Shown: positions 1 to 9,500 of the stretch, in pieces | Numbering within the stretch: position 1 is the stretch's first letter | Layout: every line of letters begins with the position of its first letter | NCBI RefSeq assembly: GCF_026339875.1 | Contig: NZ_JAPEPZ010000002.1 | Span: forward strand, 930,001-994,000 | Reading direction: 5' to 3' | Source: Streptomyces sp. NBC_01571 | GTDB taxonomy: Bacteria; Actinomycetota; Actinomycetes; Streptomycetales; Streptomycetaceae | DNA length: 64,000 nucleotides | The notes under the pieces: generated by a model | What the model was told of the DNA's origin: nothing | Database searches by the model: none | The model's input: the letters and a program-made list of their open reading frames with translations, nothing else | Translations under genes and position numbers: made by a program

Positions 1-274
1 GCCACCCTGGACAGCCTGAACGAAGGTCTGGCTATCGGGCGGCCCGGGAACCTCTGGCACCCTGGGATCCCGACGCACGGTCACCGTCCCCCTGGCCCAT
101 TACGTGACGTTCCGGGTTGGGCATTGGCTGACCGTCGACACCACGGCGCTGAGCGCGGCGTTCGGTTGGTTCTGCCGGCGACGAACGGCCGCTGAGGGAA
201 CTCCTGTTGCGTGGGTGTGTGTGGTCCCGCCGGGGCGGAGGGCTGAGGGCCGTAAGGTCGGTGGTACGGGGTGG
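1..274. other. Left window edge, no gene seen
   Basis: I see no reading frame here with a recognisable domain or a good ribosome binding site. The stretch lies downstream of the minus-strand oxidoreductase gene and may hold the end of a gene that starts outside the window. Confidence 0.4.
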
Positions 275-874
275 TCATCCCTCTCGGATGGCGTGCAGAC
301 CGGTCAGCGGCCCTCCGTCCACTTGCATGAGGCGACCCATCACCAGCGGACCGAGGTCGACGGGAGCGAATCCGAAGCCCTCGACGACGGAGCGGAAGAT
401 GCTCTTGGCGTCCTGGTCGTCGCCGGCGTAGAAGAGGATCCGGCGGCCGGCTTCGGTGACGGGGTCCGCTGCGACGTAGCGGCCGTACATGTTGTCGAAG
501 GCCTTGATGACATGTGCCCCGGGGATCAGCGAGGCGACCAGTTCACTCCCACCGATGTCGAGGTGCTCTGCGACAAACGAGGGGGTGAGCTTGATCCACT
601 GGTTCGTTGCGTCGATGACGATCCGCCCCTCCCTGGCCGGCAGGTGGCGCACCGCCTCGCGGACCTTCGACCAGGGGACCGCGAGGACGACGATGTCCGC
701 GGCACCGGCCTCGGCCACACTGCCGGCCGAGGCGCGAGGACCGAAGGCGGCCACGACGTCACCCAGCGTCTCGGGGCCGCGGCTGTTGCTGAAAATCACG
801 TCATGTCCGGCCTTCACGACGTGACCGGCGATGGCGCGGGACAGCGTTCCCGCACCGATCATCCCGAACTTCAT
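275..874 (-). CDS. NAD(P)-binding oxidoreductase, F420-reductase-like
   Basis: A 199-residue protein that opens with a Rossmann dinucleotide fold (GMIGAGTLSRAIAGH, residues 4-18). After it come the alternating strands and helices expected of the NADPH-dependent F420 reductase / NAD(P)-binding family (AADIVVLAVPWSKV, then VIDATNQW). The length fits the family. It most likely moves hydride between NADPH and a deazaflavin or small substrate in the cytoplasm; the substrate cannot be read from sequence. It is transcribed divergently from a MarR regulator across about 230 bp that holds two TTGAG-nn-CTCAA palindromes, so that regulator probably controls it. Start at an ATG in good context. The family call is firm, F420 use is inferred. 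Confidence 0.75.
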   Translation of the reverse strand: MKFGMIGAGTLSRAIAGHVVKAGHDVIFSNSRGPETLGDVVAAFGPRASAGSVAEAGAADIVVLAVPWSKVREAVRHLPAREGRIVIDATNQWIKLTPSFVAEHLDIGGSELVASLIPGAHVIKAFDNMYGRYVAADPVTEAGRRILFYAGDDQDAKSIFRSVVEGFGFAPVDLGPLVMGRLMQVDGGPLTGLHAIREG

Positions 875-1042
875 CGGTGTGCTCCTTCACTGCTGTGGGC
901 TCGCACGATCGGCCGCCCTCCGGGCGATGACCGCGGCGATGGTGCCTGCGTATCAGGGGACGTACTGCGGTGCAGCCGATCAGTACCGGGGCCGGGCCGC
1001 CGACCAAGCCGTCGGCGGGGCGCGGCCCTCCCCGGCAAAACG

Positions 1043-1084
1043 GTTGAGGACTCAACAATAACTCCATTTGATTGAGTACTCAAC
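1043..1084. promoter_or_regulatory. Paired MarR-type operators
   Basis: Two copies of the same palindrome lie 16 bp apart just upstream of the MarR gene: GTTGAGGACTCAAC at 1043-1056 and TTGAGTACTCAA at 1072-1083. Both read TTGAG-nn-CTCAA. The second ends 20 bp before the start codon, so binding there would block transcription of marR and could also cover the divergent oxidoreductase promoter. Confidence 0.65.
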
Positions 1085-1103
1085 CTCCAGCTAGAGTGGG
1101 CGC

Positions 1104-1595
1104 ATGCCCACTGAGCCGAAGTGGCTCGACGCGCGCGAGGACCACGCCTGGCGGACCTTCATGCACGCGCACCACCAGCTTCGTGTCCGCCTGCAGCGGC
1201 GCCTCCTCCAGGACTCCGCACTGAGTGAGGCCGACTACGAGGTCCTGGCCGTACTGTCGGAGCATCCCGAGGAGTGCTTGCCCGCGCGAGAGCTGTGCGA
1301 CCTGCTTCTCTGGGAGAAGAGCCGTCTCTCCCATCAGGTTCGGGGCATGCAGCAGCGCGGACTGGTCGCCCGCGAGGCCAACCCGGCCGACGCCCGTAGC
1401 ACCCTCGTCCGCCTGCTGCCTGCCGGACGCCGGGCGATCGAGGAAGCGGCACCCCAGCACGTGGACAATGTGCGCCGGTACTTCATCGATCTGCTCGCCC
1501 CTGACGAGCTCGACACCCTTGCCGCCATCCACGAACGCATCCTCCGCCGGCTTGTCGCCGAAGCCGCCCAAGATGACGGCACCGCCGAAAGCTGA
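1104..1595 (+). CDS. MarR-family transcriptional regulator
   Basis: A 163-residue winged-helix protein. The recognition region reads LSEADYEVLAVLSEHPEE...ARELCDLLLWEKSRLSHQV, followed by the wing GLVAREANPADARSTLVRL, which is the standard MarR arrangement (helix 3, helix 4, wing with D-x-R). It would act as a dimeric repressor released by a small ligand. The start at 1104 lies 20 bp after the second TTGAGTACTCAA palindrome. Its divergent neighbour is the NAD(P)-binding oxidoreductase, the likely target. The ligand is unknown. Confidence 0.85.
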   Translation: MPTEPKWLDAREDHAWRTFMHAHHQLRVRLQRRLLQDSALSEADYEVLAVLSEHPEECLPARELCDLLLWEKSRLSHQVRGMQQRGLVAREANPADARSTLVRLLPAGRRAIEEAAPQHVDNVRRYFIDLLAPDELDTLAAIHERILRRLVAEAAQDDGTAES

Positions 1596-2007
1596 GCGGC
1601 CGCCGGGCGACCCGATGGACACCCGCCACCCACCCCCGCCCGCCAGGGCGGAGTCGGGGAACGGCCTCACCGTGTTCGCCACCGTCGTGCAGGAACTCCT
1701 CGACGCCGGACCGGAGGACTTCGCCGGCGGCGTTCAGGAGATCGACAGGGATCTGCGTGGTCCGGCCCTCGTCGGCCCGCGGCCTATCCACTCGGCGAAC
1801 CGCCGGACGACGAGGCCGGCGGTTCACTCGTGACGTCCCGCCGAACCGGGCGGAGGTCTACGGAGGGCAGCGGCTCAGTGTGGTCGTCGCTGCGATCCAT
1901 CCCAGCATCGCGCGGCCCTGTCGTCCGAAGTCCAACAGCGGACGACAGCCGCTGATCGGTCTCGTATCGCCGGGAGAGGGGCAGTGATCAGGGCGAATCG
2001 GATTCCC
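1596..2007. other. Intergenic stretch without a recognised gene
   Basis: About 410 bp between two convergent MarR genes. Short open frames exist on both strands, but none shows a family motif or ribosome binding site. It may hold decayed coding sequence. Confidence 0.35.
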
Positions 2008-2487
2008 TCAGCTAGGACCTTCTGCGTTTTCGAGCTTGGCCCATATCCGGGTGATGGCAGCGATGTCATCGTCGTCGAGGGGATCGACGAAATATTTCTT
2101 GACCGAATCTTCGAAGGTTCGTCTGACCGTCTCGGCGTAGTGCCGTCCGCTCTTGGTGAAGCTGATGAGCGACACCCGACCGTCGCCTTGGTCGGCTCCA
2201 CGTTGTAGGTGCCCAGCATCGATCAGTTCCTGAACCAACCGTGATGCTCTGGTCGGGCTGACGCTGACCAGTTCGCGAGACAGACCTCGAACCGACTGAG
2301 GCTCGGCCTCCAGGAGCCAGCAGAGGATCTCGACGGTGCTGAACGAGATCTTGTGCTTGTCCATCAGCACGGCGTCGATCCGACCGGTGACCGTGGCGTG
2401 GGTGAACAGCAGCGCAAACCAGCCGTTGACCTGGTCCGGGGAAATGATTCGCGGTTGCGACACGGGTGCCTTCACGCTCGGCAGCAT
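2008..2487 (-). CDS. MarR-family transcriptional regulator
   Basis: A 159-residue protein when started at the ATG at 2487; the frame stays open upstream to 2532, but the extra 15 residues look non-coding. The winged helix is clear: FSTVEILCWLLEAEPQSVRGLSRELVSVSPTRASRLVQELIDAGHLQRGADQGDGRVSLISFT. It is divergent from the SDR-MFS-flavin monooxygenase genes at 2677-5960 and is their probable repressor. Base composition is lower in GC than the RiPP genes further on. A 14-bp palindrome sits in the shared promoter region. Confidence 0.8.
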   Translation of the reverse strand: MLPSVKAPVSQPRIISPDQVNGWFALLFTHATVTGRIDAVLMDKHKISFSTVEILCWLLEAEPQSVRGLSRELVSVSPTRASRLVQELIDAGHLQRGADQGDGRVSLISFTKSGRHYAETVRRTFEDSVKKYFVDPLDDDDIAAITRIWAKLENAEGPS

Positions 2488-2638
2488 ACCCGAAAATTGG
2501 ATGCCCTGCCATTTACACGCGCGCGCACGCATCTGTTACGGTCGGCATGCAGTACGAACGGGAACCGATCCCGCTGCGGAGCGCTACTCACAACCGGCGT
2601 CACCCCGCCGGCCCCACGTAGCTCGCAGGTCCACATAT

Positions 2639-2652
2639 CGATCGGCCGATCG
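2639..2652. promoter_or_regulatory. Perfect 14-bp palindrome, candidate operator
   Basis: CGATCGGCCGATCG is a perfect palindrome, 25 bp before the SDR start codon and inside the divergent MarR-SDR promoter region. It is partly repeated just downstream (GATCGGCCGA), which suggests a repressor site. Assignment to the MarR protein is inference. Confidence 0.4.
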
Positions 2653-2676
2653 GCCGACAGAAAGTAGAAGGACAAA

Positions 2677-3411
2677 ATGCCCAAACTTGATGGCAAGGTC
2701 GCCGTGATCACTGGAGCGACCTCTGGGATGGCGTTGGCAACGGCCAAGTTGTTCGTGACCGAAGGCGCCCACGTGTTCATCACCGGACGAGACAGGCAAA
2801 GGCTGGACGAGGCGGTCGCGGCCATCGGCCACAACGTGACGGGCGTACAGGCGGACTCGGGAAATCTGGACGACCTGGCTAGCTTGGCCGAGACCGTGCG
2901 GGAGCATCACGGACGAGTGGACGTCCTATTTGCGAGCGCTGGCGTCGCGTCGGTATCGGACCCGTTGGGAAGTATCACCCCCGATACGTTCGATGCGCTG
3001 GTGGGCGTGAACTTCCGCGGCACTGTGTTCACCGTTCAGTACCTGCTGCCATTGATGAGCGACGGTGCGTCGATCATCCTGAACGGCACGAACAGCGCGA
3101 CCAAGGGCATCCCCGGTGCCGGTGTCTACTCGGCGAGCAAGGCCGCCGTTCGTTCACTTGCCCGCACCTGGGCAGCGGAGTTGAAGGTCCGCGGTATCAG
3201 GGTGAATGTCGTCAGTCCCGGTTCGATCGACACCGCGCTCTTCAGCACCGTGCCCCCCGAGTTTCGGGAACAGATCACCGCCGCCATCCCGCTGGGACGG
3301 CTGGGCACCAGCGAGGAAATCGGGGCTGCCGCGCTGTTCCTGGCCTCCTCGGACGCCAGCTTCATCACCGGCGCGAACCTAGTCGTCGACGGCGGGTTCA
3401 GCCAGATCTGA
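2677..3411 (+). CDS. SDR-family NAD(P)-dependent oxidoreductase
   Basis: A 244-residue classical short-chain dehydrogenase. The cofactor motif is TGATSGM (residues 12-18, variant of TGxxxGIG), the NNAG position reads ASAG (86-89), and the active-site pair is Y151-K155 in YSASK. The residue 13 before the tyrosine, normally Ser, is Thr138; Ser140 is the nearest serine. The C-terminal SFITGANLVVDGGF ending is typical. A strong ribosome site (AGAAGGA) precedes the ATG. It heads a set with an MFS pump and a flavin-dependent monooxygenase and would oxidise or reduce an alcohol/ketone in the cytoplasm. Substrate unknown. Confidence 0.85.
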   Translation: MPKLDGKVAVITGATSGMALATAKLFVTEGAHVFITGRDRQRLDEAVAAIGHNVTGVQADSGNLDDLASLAETVREHHGRVDVLFASAGVASVSDPLGSITPDTFDALVGVNFRGTVFTVQYLLPLMSDGASIILNGTNSATKGIPGAGVYSASKAAVRSLARTWAAELKVRGIRVNVVSPGSIDTALFSTVPPEFREQITAAIPLGRLGTSEEIGAAALFLASSDASFITGANLVVDGGFSQI

Positions 3412-3479
3412 CGGCGAGTGACGACCAGAGAAGTGCCTCATGTCGGCGCTCCGACCTGACCGCACGAGGAGCAGAGAAA

Positions 3480-5021
3480 ATGAGCAGTAACGAGACATCC
3501 AGGGCCCCTGGCGTCTCAGCCGTCGCGAAAGCCGACGCGGCGCAATCGTCGGTTACGCACAATCCCTACTACGAGCGACGGTGGATGGCTCTGGGCGTCG
3601 TCGTGATCGCCCAGATCGTGATCCTGCTGGATGCGACTGTCGTGAACGTGGCCTTGTCTACGGCGCAGGCCGACCTGGGCTTCTCTGACGCCAACCGGCA
3701 GTGGGTCATCACCGCTTAGGTGCTGGCCTTCGGCAGTTTGCTACCGCTTGGCGGCCGACTCGCCGACGCGTACGGCCGCAAGACCATGTTCATCGTGGGA
3801 CTGCTGGGCTTCGCGATTGCCTCCGCCGTCGGTGGCGCCGCCCCGAACATCGGCACGTTGATCACTGCCCGGGCCTTTCAGGGCGGGTTCGCCGCGATTC
3901 TCGCGCCGGCCGCGTTGTCGCTGATCACCGTGATCTTCACCGACCGCCAGGAGCTGAACAAGGCGTTCGGGATCTTCGGAGCGGTGTCCGGCAGCGCCGG
4001 CGCCATCGGCCTGCTGCTCGGTGGATTGCTGACCGACTACGTCAGCTGGCGCTGGTGCATGTACGTCAACATCGTCCTCGCGGTCGTGGGGATCACCGGT
4101 GGACTCGCATTGCTGCACAACTCCTCCGAACCCGACAAGCCCAAGCTTTCCGGGCCGAGCACTGTCGTCGGCTCGGCGGCAATCTTCGGGTTGGTCTTCG
4201 GATCGGCCAAGGCCCAGACCGACGGCTGGGGCTCGGCGGTCACCCTGACCCCGCTGATCGCCGGTGTTTTTCTACTGGTCGGCTTCGTCGTGCTTCAGAA
4301 GGTCGATCGGCACCCGCTCATCCCGCTGCGCGTGCTCGCCGACCGCAACCGCGGTGCCGCCTATCTGACGCTCTTCCTGTCGAACGCGGCGGTGTTCGCA
4401 GTGTTTCTGTTCCTGACGTACTACTTCCAGGGCGTGCTGGGCTACTCGCCGATCACGACCGGCGTCGCGTTCCTGCCGCTGATGGTCACGGTCGGGGTGG
4501 TGGCGACGCTGACCCAGGGCGTGCTGCTGCAGCGCCTGACTATGCGAGTCATCGTCGCCGCCGGGTTGATCGCCTCCGGTGCCGGGGCGGCCTTGCTGGC
4601 CCAGGCCGATGCGGGCAGCCCGTACGCGGCCTGGGTGTTGCCCGGCCTGATCCTGATCGGAACCGGTATTGGCTCGGCCGCCGTCGTGGCCGTCGCGGTC
4701 GGGCAGTTGGGTGTCGAACCGCGCGACGCCGGCACCGCGGGGGCGCTCAACAATGTCTCCCAGCAGCTCGGCTCGGCGCTCGGCGTCGCCCTGATCAGCA
4801 CCTTCGTCGCTACCTCAGCCCACCATTACCTGACCCACCATGGCAGCACGGCCGTTGTTGGTGCCACCGTGCACGGGTTCACTGTCGGCTTCTGGTGGGC
4901 CGCCGGCCTGTTCTGGGCCGCCGCTGTCGTCTGCGGTGCTTTGATCCGCGGTGGCACCAGCCTTCACCACGAGGCCGGCCAGCCCGAGCCTCTCGACGAA
5001 ATCGTCAGCGTCCTGATCTGA
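3480..5021 (+). pseudogene. DHA2/EmrB-type MFS efflux transporter with internal amber stop
   Basis: The reading frame encodes a roughly 14-helix drug:H+ antiporter of the EmrB/QacA type. After an N-terminal tail comes helix 1 (WMALGVVVIAQIVILLDATVVNVAL, with the motif D1 region LDATVVNVAL), then motif A-like GGRLADAYGRKTMF. At 3717-3719 a TAG stops the frame where the family has the tyrosine of WVITAY. The same frame continues without other damage to 5021. A GTG right after the stop could restart translation but would lose the first helices. So this is a one-base nonsense mutation, a sequencing error, or a site of suppression. It sits between the SDR and the flavin monooxygenase, which it presumably served as exporter. 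Confidence 0.8.
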
Positions 5022-5087
5022 CGACACGCTGTGCGCGACGACGTCGCGTCGCGGCTGACCACGAACGAACGACCGAAGGAGACATCG

Positions 5088-5960
5088 ATGCCTGACTACG
5101 GTCATCCCCTGCGTTTCGCAACATTCATCGGTCCCACCAACTCCCCGCCGAGCCGTCCGGTCGAGTTGGCACAGCTAAGTGAACGGCTCGGCTTCGACTT
5201 CGTCACCTTCCAGGACCATCCCTACCAGTCGAGCTTTCTCGATACCTGGACTCTGCTGAGCTGGGTGGCCGCGCGAACCGAGCGCATCAGCGTGTCCGGC
5301 AACATGCTGAACCTGCCGCTGCGCCAGCCCCCCGCCGTACTCGCCCGCGCGGCGGCCAGCCTCGACCTGCTCTCCGGTGGACGGACCAGCCTCGGACTCG
5401 GAGCCGGCTACTACTGGGATGCCGTGCAGGCGATCGGCGGACGGCGGCTGACCCCACTACAGGGCGTTGCGGCACTTGACGAGGCAATCGACATCATCCG
5501 CGGGGTCTGGGATGCCGACGGGCCCGGCGGCGTCGACGTTGACGGCGAGTTCTATTCGGTCCACGGCGCCGAACGTGGACCCGCGCCCGCCCACGAGATC
5601 CCGATCTGGGTCGGCGCCCACAAGCCGAAGATGCAGGGCTTGGTGGGACGCAAGGCCGATGGTTGGCTGCCGTCACTGCCGATGATGGAGCCGGGCGGCG
5701 TGTCAAAGGGAAACGCGATCATCGACGATGCCGCCCGGGCCGCCGGCCGCGATCCCCGCGAGATCACCCGTCTACTCAACATCTTCCCGGGCCAGCAGAC
5801 TCCGGAGGCACTGACCCAGCTGGCCGTCGAGGACGGCGTCAGCACCTTCATCCTGGCCAGCGACGACCAGGACGTAATCGAGCGCTTCGCCGCTGAAACC
5901 ATCCCCGCGGTACGCGAACACGTCGCCCGCGAACGCAACGAGGGTCCGTCTTCAAACTGA
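5088..5960 (+). CDS. LLM-class flavin-dependent oxidoreductase
   Basis: A 290-residue bacterial-luciferase-fold monooxygenase. Seen in the sequence: FATFIGPTNSPPSRPVELAQLSERLGFDFVTFQDHPYQ near the N terminus, the SGGRTSLGLGAGYYW segment after strand 4, and IPIWVGAHKPKMQGLVGRKADGWLP near the middle, all family landmarks. It should use reduced flavin (FMNH2 or F420H2) and oxygen on an organic substrate. The start at 5088 is chosen for its AAGGAGA site 7 bp upstream. It closes the SDR-MFS set. Its 3' end abuts an IS5-family fragment whose stop codon overlaps the last codons, so a few C-terminal residues may have been altered. Confidence 0.85.
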   Translation: MPDYGHPLRFATFIGPTNSPPSRPVELAQLSERLGFDFVTFQDHPYQSSFLDTWTLLSWVAARTERISVSGNMLNLPLRQPPAVLARAAASLDLLSGGRTSLGLGAGYYWDAVQAIGGRRLTPLQGVAALDEAIDIIRGVWDADGPGGVDVDGEFYSVHGAERGPAPAHEIPIWVGAHKPKMQGLVGRKADGWLPSLPMMEPGGVSKGNAIIDDAARAAGRDPREITRLLNIFPGQQTPEALTQLAVEDGVSTFILASDDQDVIERFAAETIPAVREHVARERNEGPSSN

Positions 5961-6236
5961 TCTTGCCCAGAGCAGGAATGACGCGAGACTGACCGCTGCC
6001 TCGTAGGAGGCGGCGGTCTTGTCGTATCTGGTGGCGATGCCGCGGAAGCCTTTGAGGCGGTTGAAGCAGCGCTCGACTACGTTGCGGCGGCGATAGATCT
6101 GTCGGTCGAATGCCGGTGGCCGGCCGCCGCGACGGCCGCGGCCCAGCCGGTGTCGCTGCTGGTCGGCTTTCTCCGGGATGGTGCACGCGATGCCGCGTTT
6201 GCGCAGGTAGGCGCGGAATCCTCGGGAGCTGTAGGC
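5952..6236 (-). pseudogene. IS5-family transposase, C-terminal part (split by IS110)
   Basis: The minus strand encodes AYSSRGFRAYLRKRGIACTI... through NVVERCFNRLKGFRGIATRYDKTAASY to ASFLLWARS, the usual IS5 C terminus including the catalytic Glu region (NVVERCFN). The missing first part is at 10004-10527, ending QVIADK. Joining the two gives QVIADK-AYSSRGF with no lost codon, so the gene was split by the IS110 insertion at 6237-10003. Confidence 0.85.
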
Positions 6237-6264
6237 CTAATAGGCGTTGAGGGCTGGGAGTTGG

Positions 6265-6535
6265 ATCAGCTCTGGGCAGGGGTCGAGCGAGATGTCTTGC
6301 TGTATGCCGCGCTTTGAGTGCTTCGACAAGAGCGACGCGTGCGCGACCCCTGCCGCTTAGCACTCGACCGCCGTAGCGTGCCGTGGTTCGAGCCGTTCCC
6401 AGGGCCACCTCTTGATCAGCCGGAGTCGTGGAGCTCTTCACGAGAGCGAGGACCCTGCGAACAGCTGGGGCCACGGACGGCTGATGGGGTGGTGCGCCGA
6501 CGAGCGCTTCTATTAGGTCGCCGAGTGGTCCTGCC
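6265..6535 (+). ncRNA. Putative IS110 bridge RNA
   Basis: The left end folds into two guide-bearing hairpins. Hairpin 1 has an 11-bp perfect stem (GGCAGGGGTCG 6275-6285 with CGACCCCTGCC 6344-6354). Its loop holds GCTGTATGCC (6299-6308), 9 of 10 equal to the left target GCTGTAGGCC (6228-6237), and CGACAAG (6324-6330), the exact complement of the right target CTTGTCG (10004-10010). Hairpin 2 (stem about 6469-6481 with 6520-6530) holds ATGGGGTG (6484-6491), identical to the right end of the element (9995-10002), and CTATTAGG (6510-6517), complementary to the left junction CCTAATAG (6236-6243). This is the layout of target-binding and donor-binding loops in IS110 bridge RNAs. Exact RNA ends are estimated. 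Confidence 0.8.
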
Positions 6536-6580
6536 GCGGCTCGACGCCAGCGGACAGCGACGTATCGAAAAGAGGCGTGC

Positions 6581-9500
6581 ATGCAGGTGACCTGCGGAAT
6601 CGACTGGGCCGAAGACCATGTGCGCCACGAGGCGCTTGAAGTCGAGCGGGGGTGAGAGACCTTCGACTCCTGGCCGTCGCAGCGGTCGGGTGAAGCTGAG
6701 GGCAGCCTGATCCGGGAGACGCCGGGGAGGGTGGGAGCAGCCCTGACAACGCCGGGACGTGCCAGTACTGCCAGATGGTGCGGGTCCGGTCAGCGAGACG
6801 GGAAGGTGTACGAGAGGAACTGGTGTCTGACGCCCCTTAACGGCCCACCAGCTCAAATCTGGCGGATATGGGCTGGTCGCGGTGCATACCTGCTCCTCGT
6901 GCGAGAGCGGGTAACTCCTGGTCGCCATGTGATCAACGGCCAGGAGGCCACGGTGAATGTCTGCGGCGTAGTCGTGGCGATGCCGCAGGGGTAGAGCTGG
7001 GCGCCTCACCCGTCGATCGACTCTCAAGTGAACGTGGGAACCGTCCGGTGTCGTCCTCGCCCCGCGCAGCCAGTGCGGCGGAAGGACAGGCACGTCGTCA
7101 GCCGACGGCGCCGGGCGGGGCGGAGGCTCCGTAGTAGTCCGAGGTCGGGAAAGCCGGCCGCATGGCGAAGGGGGCCAGCAAGTCAGTAGTGGAAGTACTG
7201 GAAGACCAGGAGACCGCTGGTGAATACGAGTGATCTGCCGCTCGGCTCGTTCCGGGCTGAACGACGGGTACTGGAGATCCAGACCAAGCTGCACCGTTGG
7301 GCGAACGACGATCCTCATCGTCGGTTCGACGATCTGTACAACCTCGTTGCTGATCCCGCGTTCCTGGCCATGGCCTGGGAGCGGGTAGCGGGGAACAAGG
7401 GTGCGCGCTCGGCCGGAGTGGATGGCATGACCGTCACCTTCGTCCGGGAACGGATTGGCGAGGCTCAGTTCCTCGCCGAGCTGCGGGAGCAGTTGAAATC
7501 CCGCAGCTTCCGTCCGGTGCCGGTCAGGGAACGGATGATCCCCAAGCCGGGGTCGCGCAAGCGGCGGCGCCTCGGGATTCCGACCGTGGCCGACCGGGTG
7601 GTCCAGGCGTCCTTGAAGCTGGTGCTGGAGCCGATCTTCGAGGCGGACTTTGCGCCGTGTTCGTACGGCTTCAGGCCCAACCGGCGTGCGCATGACGCGA
7701 TGGCCGAGACGCGCTTTCTGGCATCCAAGACCTACGAGTGGGTGCTGGAGGGCGACATCAAGGCGTGCTTCGACGAGATCTCGCATTCGGCTCTGATGGA
7801 CCGAGTGCGGGTTCGGATCGGGGACAAGCGCGTGCTCGCCCTGGTGAAGGCGTTCTTGAAGGCGGGCATCCTCACCGAGGTTGGCACCTCCAAGGAGACC
7901 GTCACTGGCACTCCGCAGGGCGGGATTCTCTCGCCGCTGCTGGCCAACGTGGCCCTCTCGGTCCTGGACGAGCACTTCACCAAGATCGAGGGCGGACCAC
8001 AGACCAGCCCGAAGCGACGGTTCACCCGGCGCCAGAAGGGGTTGGCCAACTACCGGTTGCTCCGATACGCGGACGACTTCGTCATTCTGGTCTCGGGCAC
8101 CCGAGCTCACGCGGAAGCACTGCTTCCCGAAGTGGCGGAGGTCCTTTCCACCGTCGGCCTGCGGCTGTCGGAGGAGAAGACACTGATCACGCACATCGAC
8201 GAGGGCCTCGACTTCCTCGGCTGGCGCATCCAGCGCCACCAGAAGCGGGGAACCGACCGGCAGTACGTCTACAACTACCCGGCCAAGAAGGCACTTCGGT
8301 CCATCAAGGCCAAGACGAAGGCGCTCTGCCGGATGAACGTCAGCCTGCCGCTGGCAGTCCTGCTGCACAAGCTCAACCAAGTGCTGCGGGGCTGGACGGC
8401 CTACTTCCGCCCCGGGGTGTCTGCCCGGGCCTTCCAATACCTGCGCATGATCGTCTGGCGTCAGGTCTTCGGATGGCTCCGCCGCAAACACCTCGGAACC
8501 GGATGGAAGGAACTCCGCCGCCGCTACTGCGACGGCGGATGGTGGCCACACGACGGCGACGTCGTCCTGTTCAACCCGGGCTCGGTAGTAACCACGCGAT
8601 ACCGGCCCAGAGGGACGACCATTCCGTCGCCCTGGCCCAGCACGACCTGAGGAAAGCAACTGCTCAACGGGGCTTGTGGAGAGCCGGATGCGGGGCCAAC
8701 TCGCACGTCCGGTTCGGGAGGGCGGCGCGGAGAAACGGGCTGGGAGGAACCCCAGTACCGCGCTCCGCGCCGACCCCACCATGACGTGGCGGTGGTTGAC
8801 TGCGACGCTCGCCTGCTCGGCAAGCTCAGGGTCAGTGACGACGCGGCGGGCTTCCAGGACCTGCTCCGTCTGCTCGCCGAACACGGCGACACTCCCGACG
8901 ATCCGATCCCGATCGCGATCGAGACTTCGCGCGGACTCATGGTGGCCTGTCTGCGGGCCTCCGGGCGTCAAGTGTTCGCGATCAACCCAATGGCCGTGGC
9001 ACGCTACCGAGACCGGCACTCCGTCTCCGGCAAAAAGTCCGACCACCAGGACGCCGTCGTCCTGGCGAACATCCTACGAACCGACGCACAGCTTCACCGG
9101 CCTCTGCCGGGCGACACTGAGCTGGTCAAGGCGATCGCCGTCCTCGCCAGAGCCCAGCAGGACGCGGTCTGGGACCGCACCCGTGCCCACAACCGTCTGC
9201 GCTCGCACCTGCGCGAGTACTACCCGGCAGTCCTTGAAGCGTTTGCCGACAAGCGCGAGAAGCTACTGGCACGAGAGGCTCGAGCGATCCTGGCGATCGC
9301 GCCCACACAGGCCAAAGCCGCCAAGCTCGCCCGCAGCAAGCTCAAAGCCGCCGTCAAACAGGCTGGCCGCCAGCGCCGGATCGAGGCCGAGACCGACCGC
9401 CTGCTCGAGGTATTCCGCCGGACCTGGCTTCGTCAGCCGGCTTTGGTGGAGACGGCGATGGGACAGCAAACACTTGCCTTGCTCGCCCAGCTCGAAGCCG

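Larger units (their letters stand above)
6620..8779 (+). mobile_element. Group II intron inside the IS110 recombinase gene
   Basis: The 5' end is GTGCG, matching the GUGYG rule, right after the His13 codon. The 3' end is ...CCCAC, ending in AY. Removing 6620-8779 rejoins GAC CAT|CAT GAC in frame. Domain V is plain at 8681-8715, and a domain VI-like stem (GGCGCGGAG with CTCCGCGCC) follows, with A8773 seven nucleotides from the 3' end as a candidate branch point. The maturase gene fills domain IV. All parts needed for splicing and mobility seem present. Intron class was not assigned. Confidence 0.9.
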
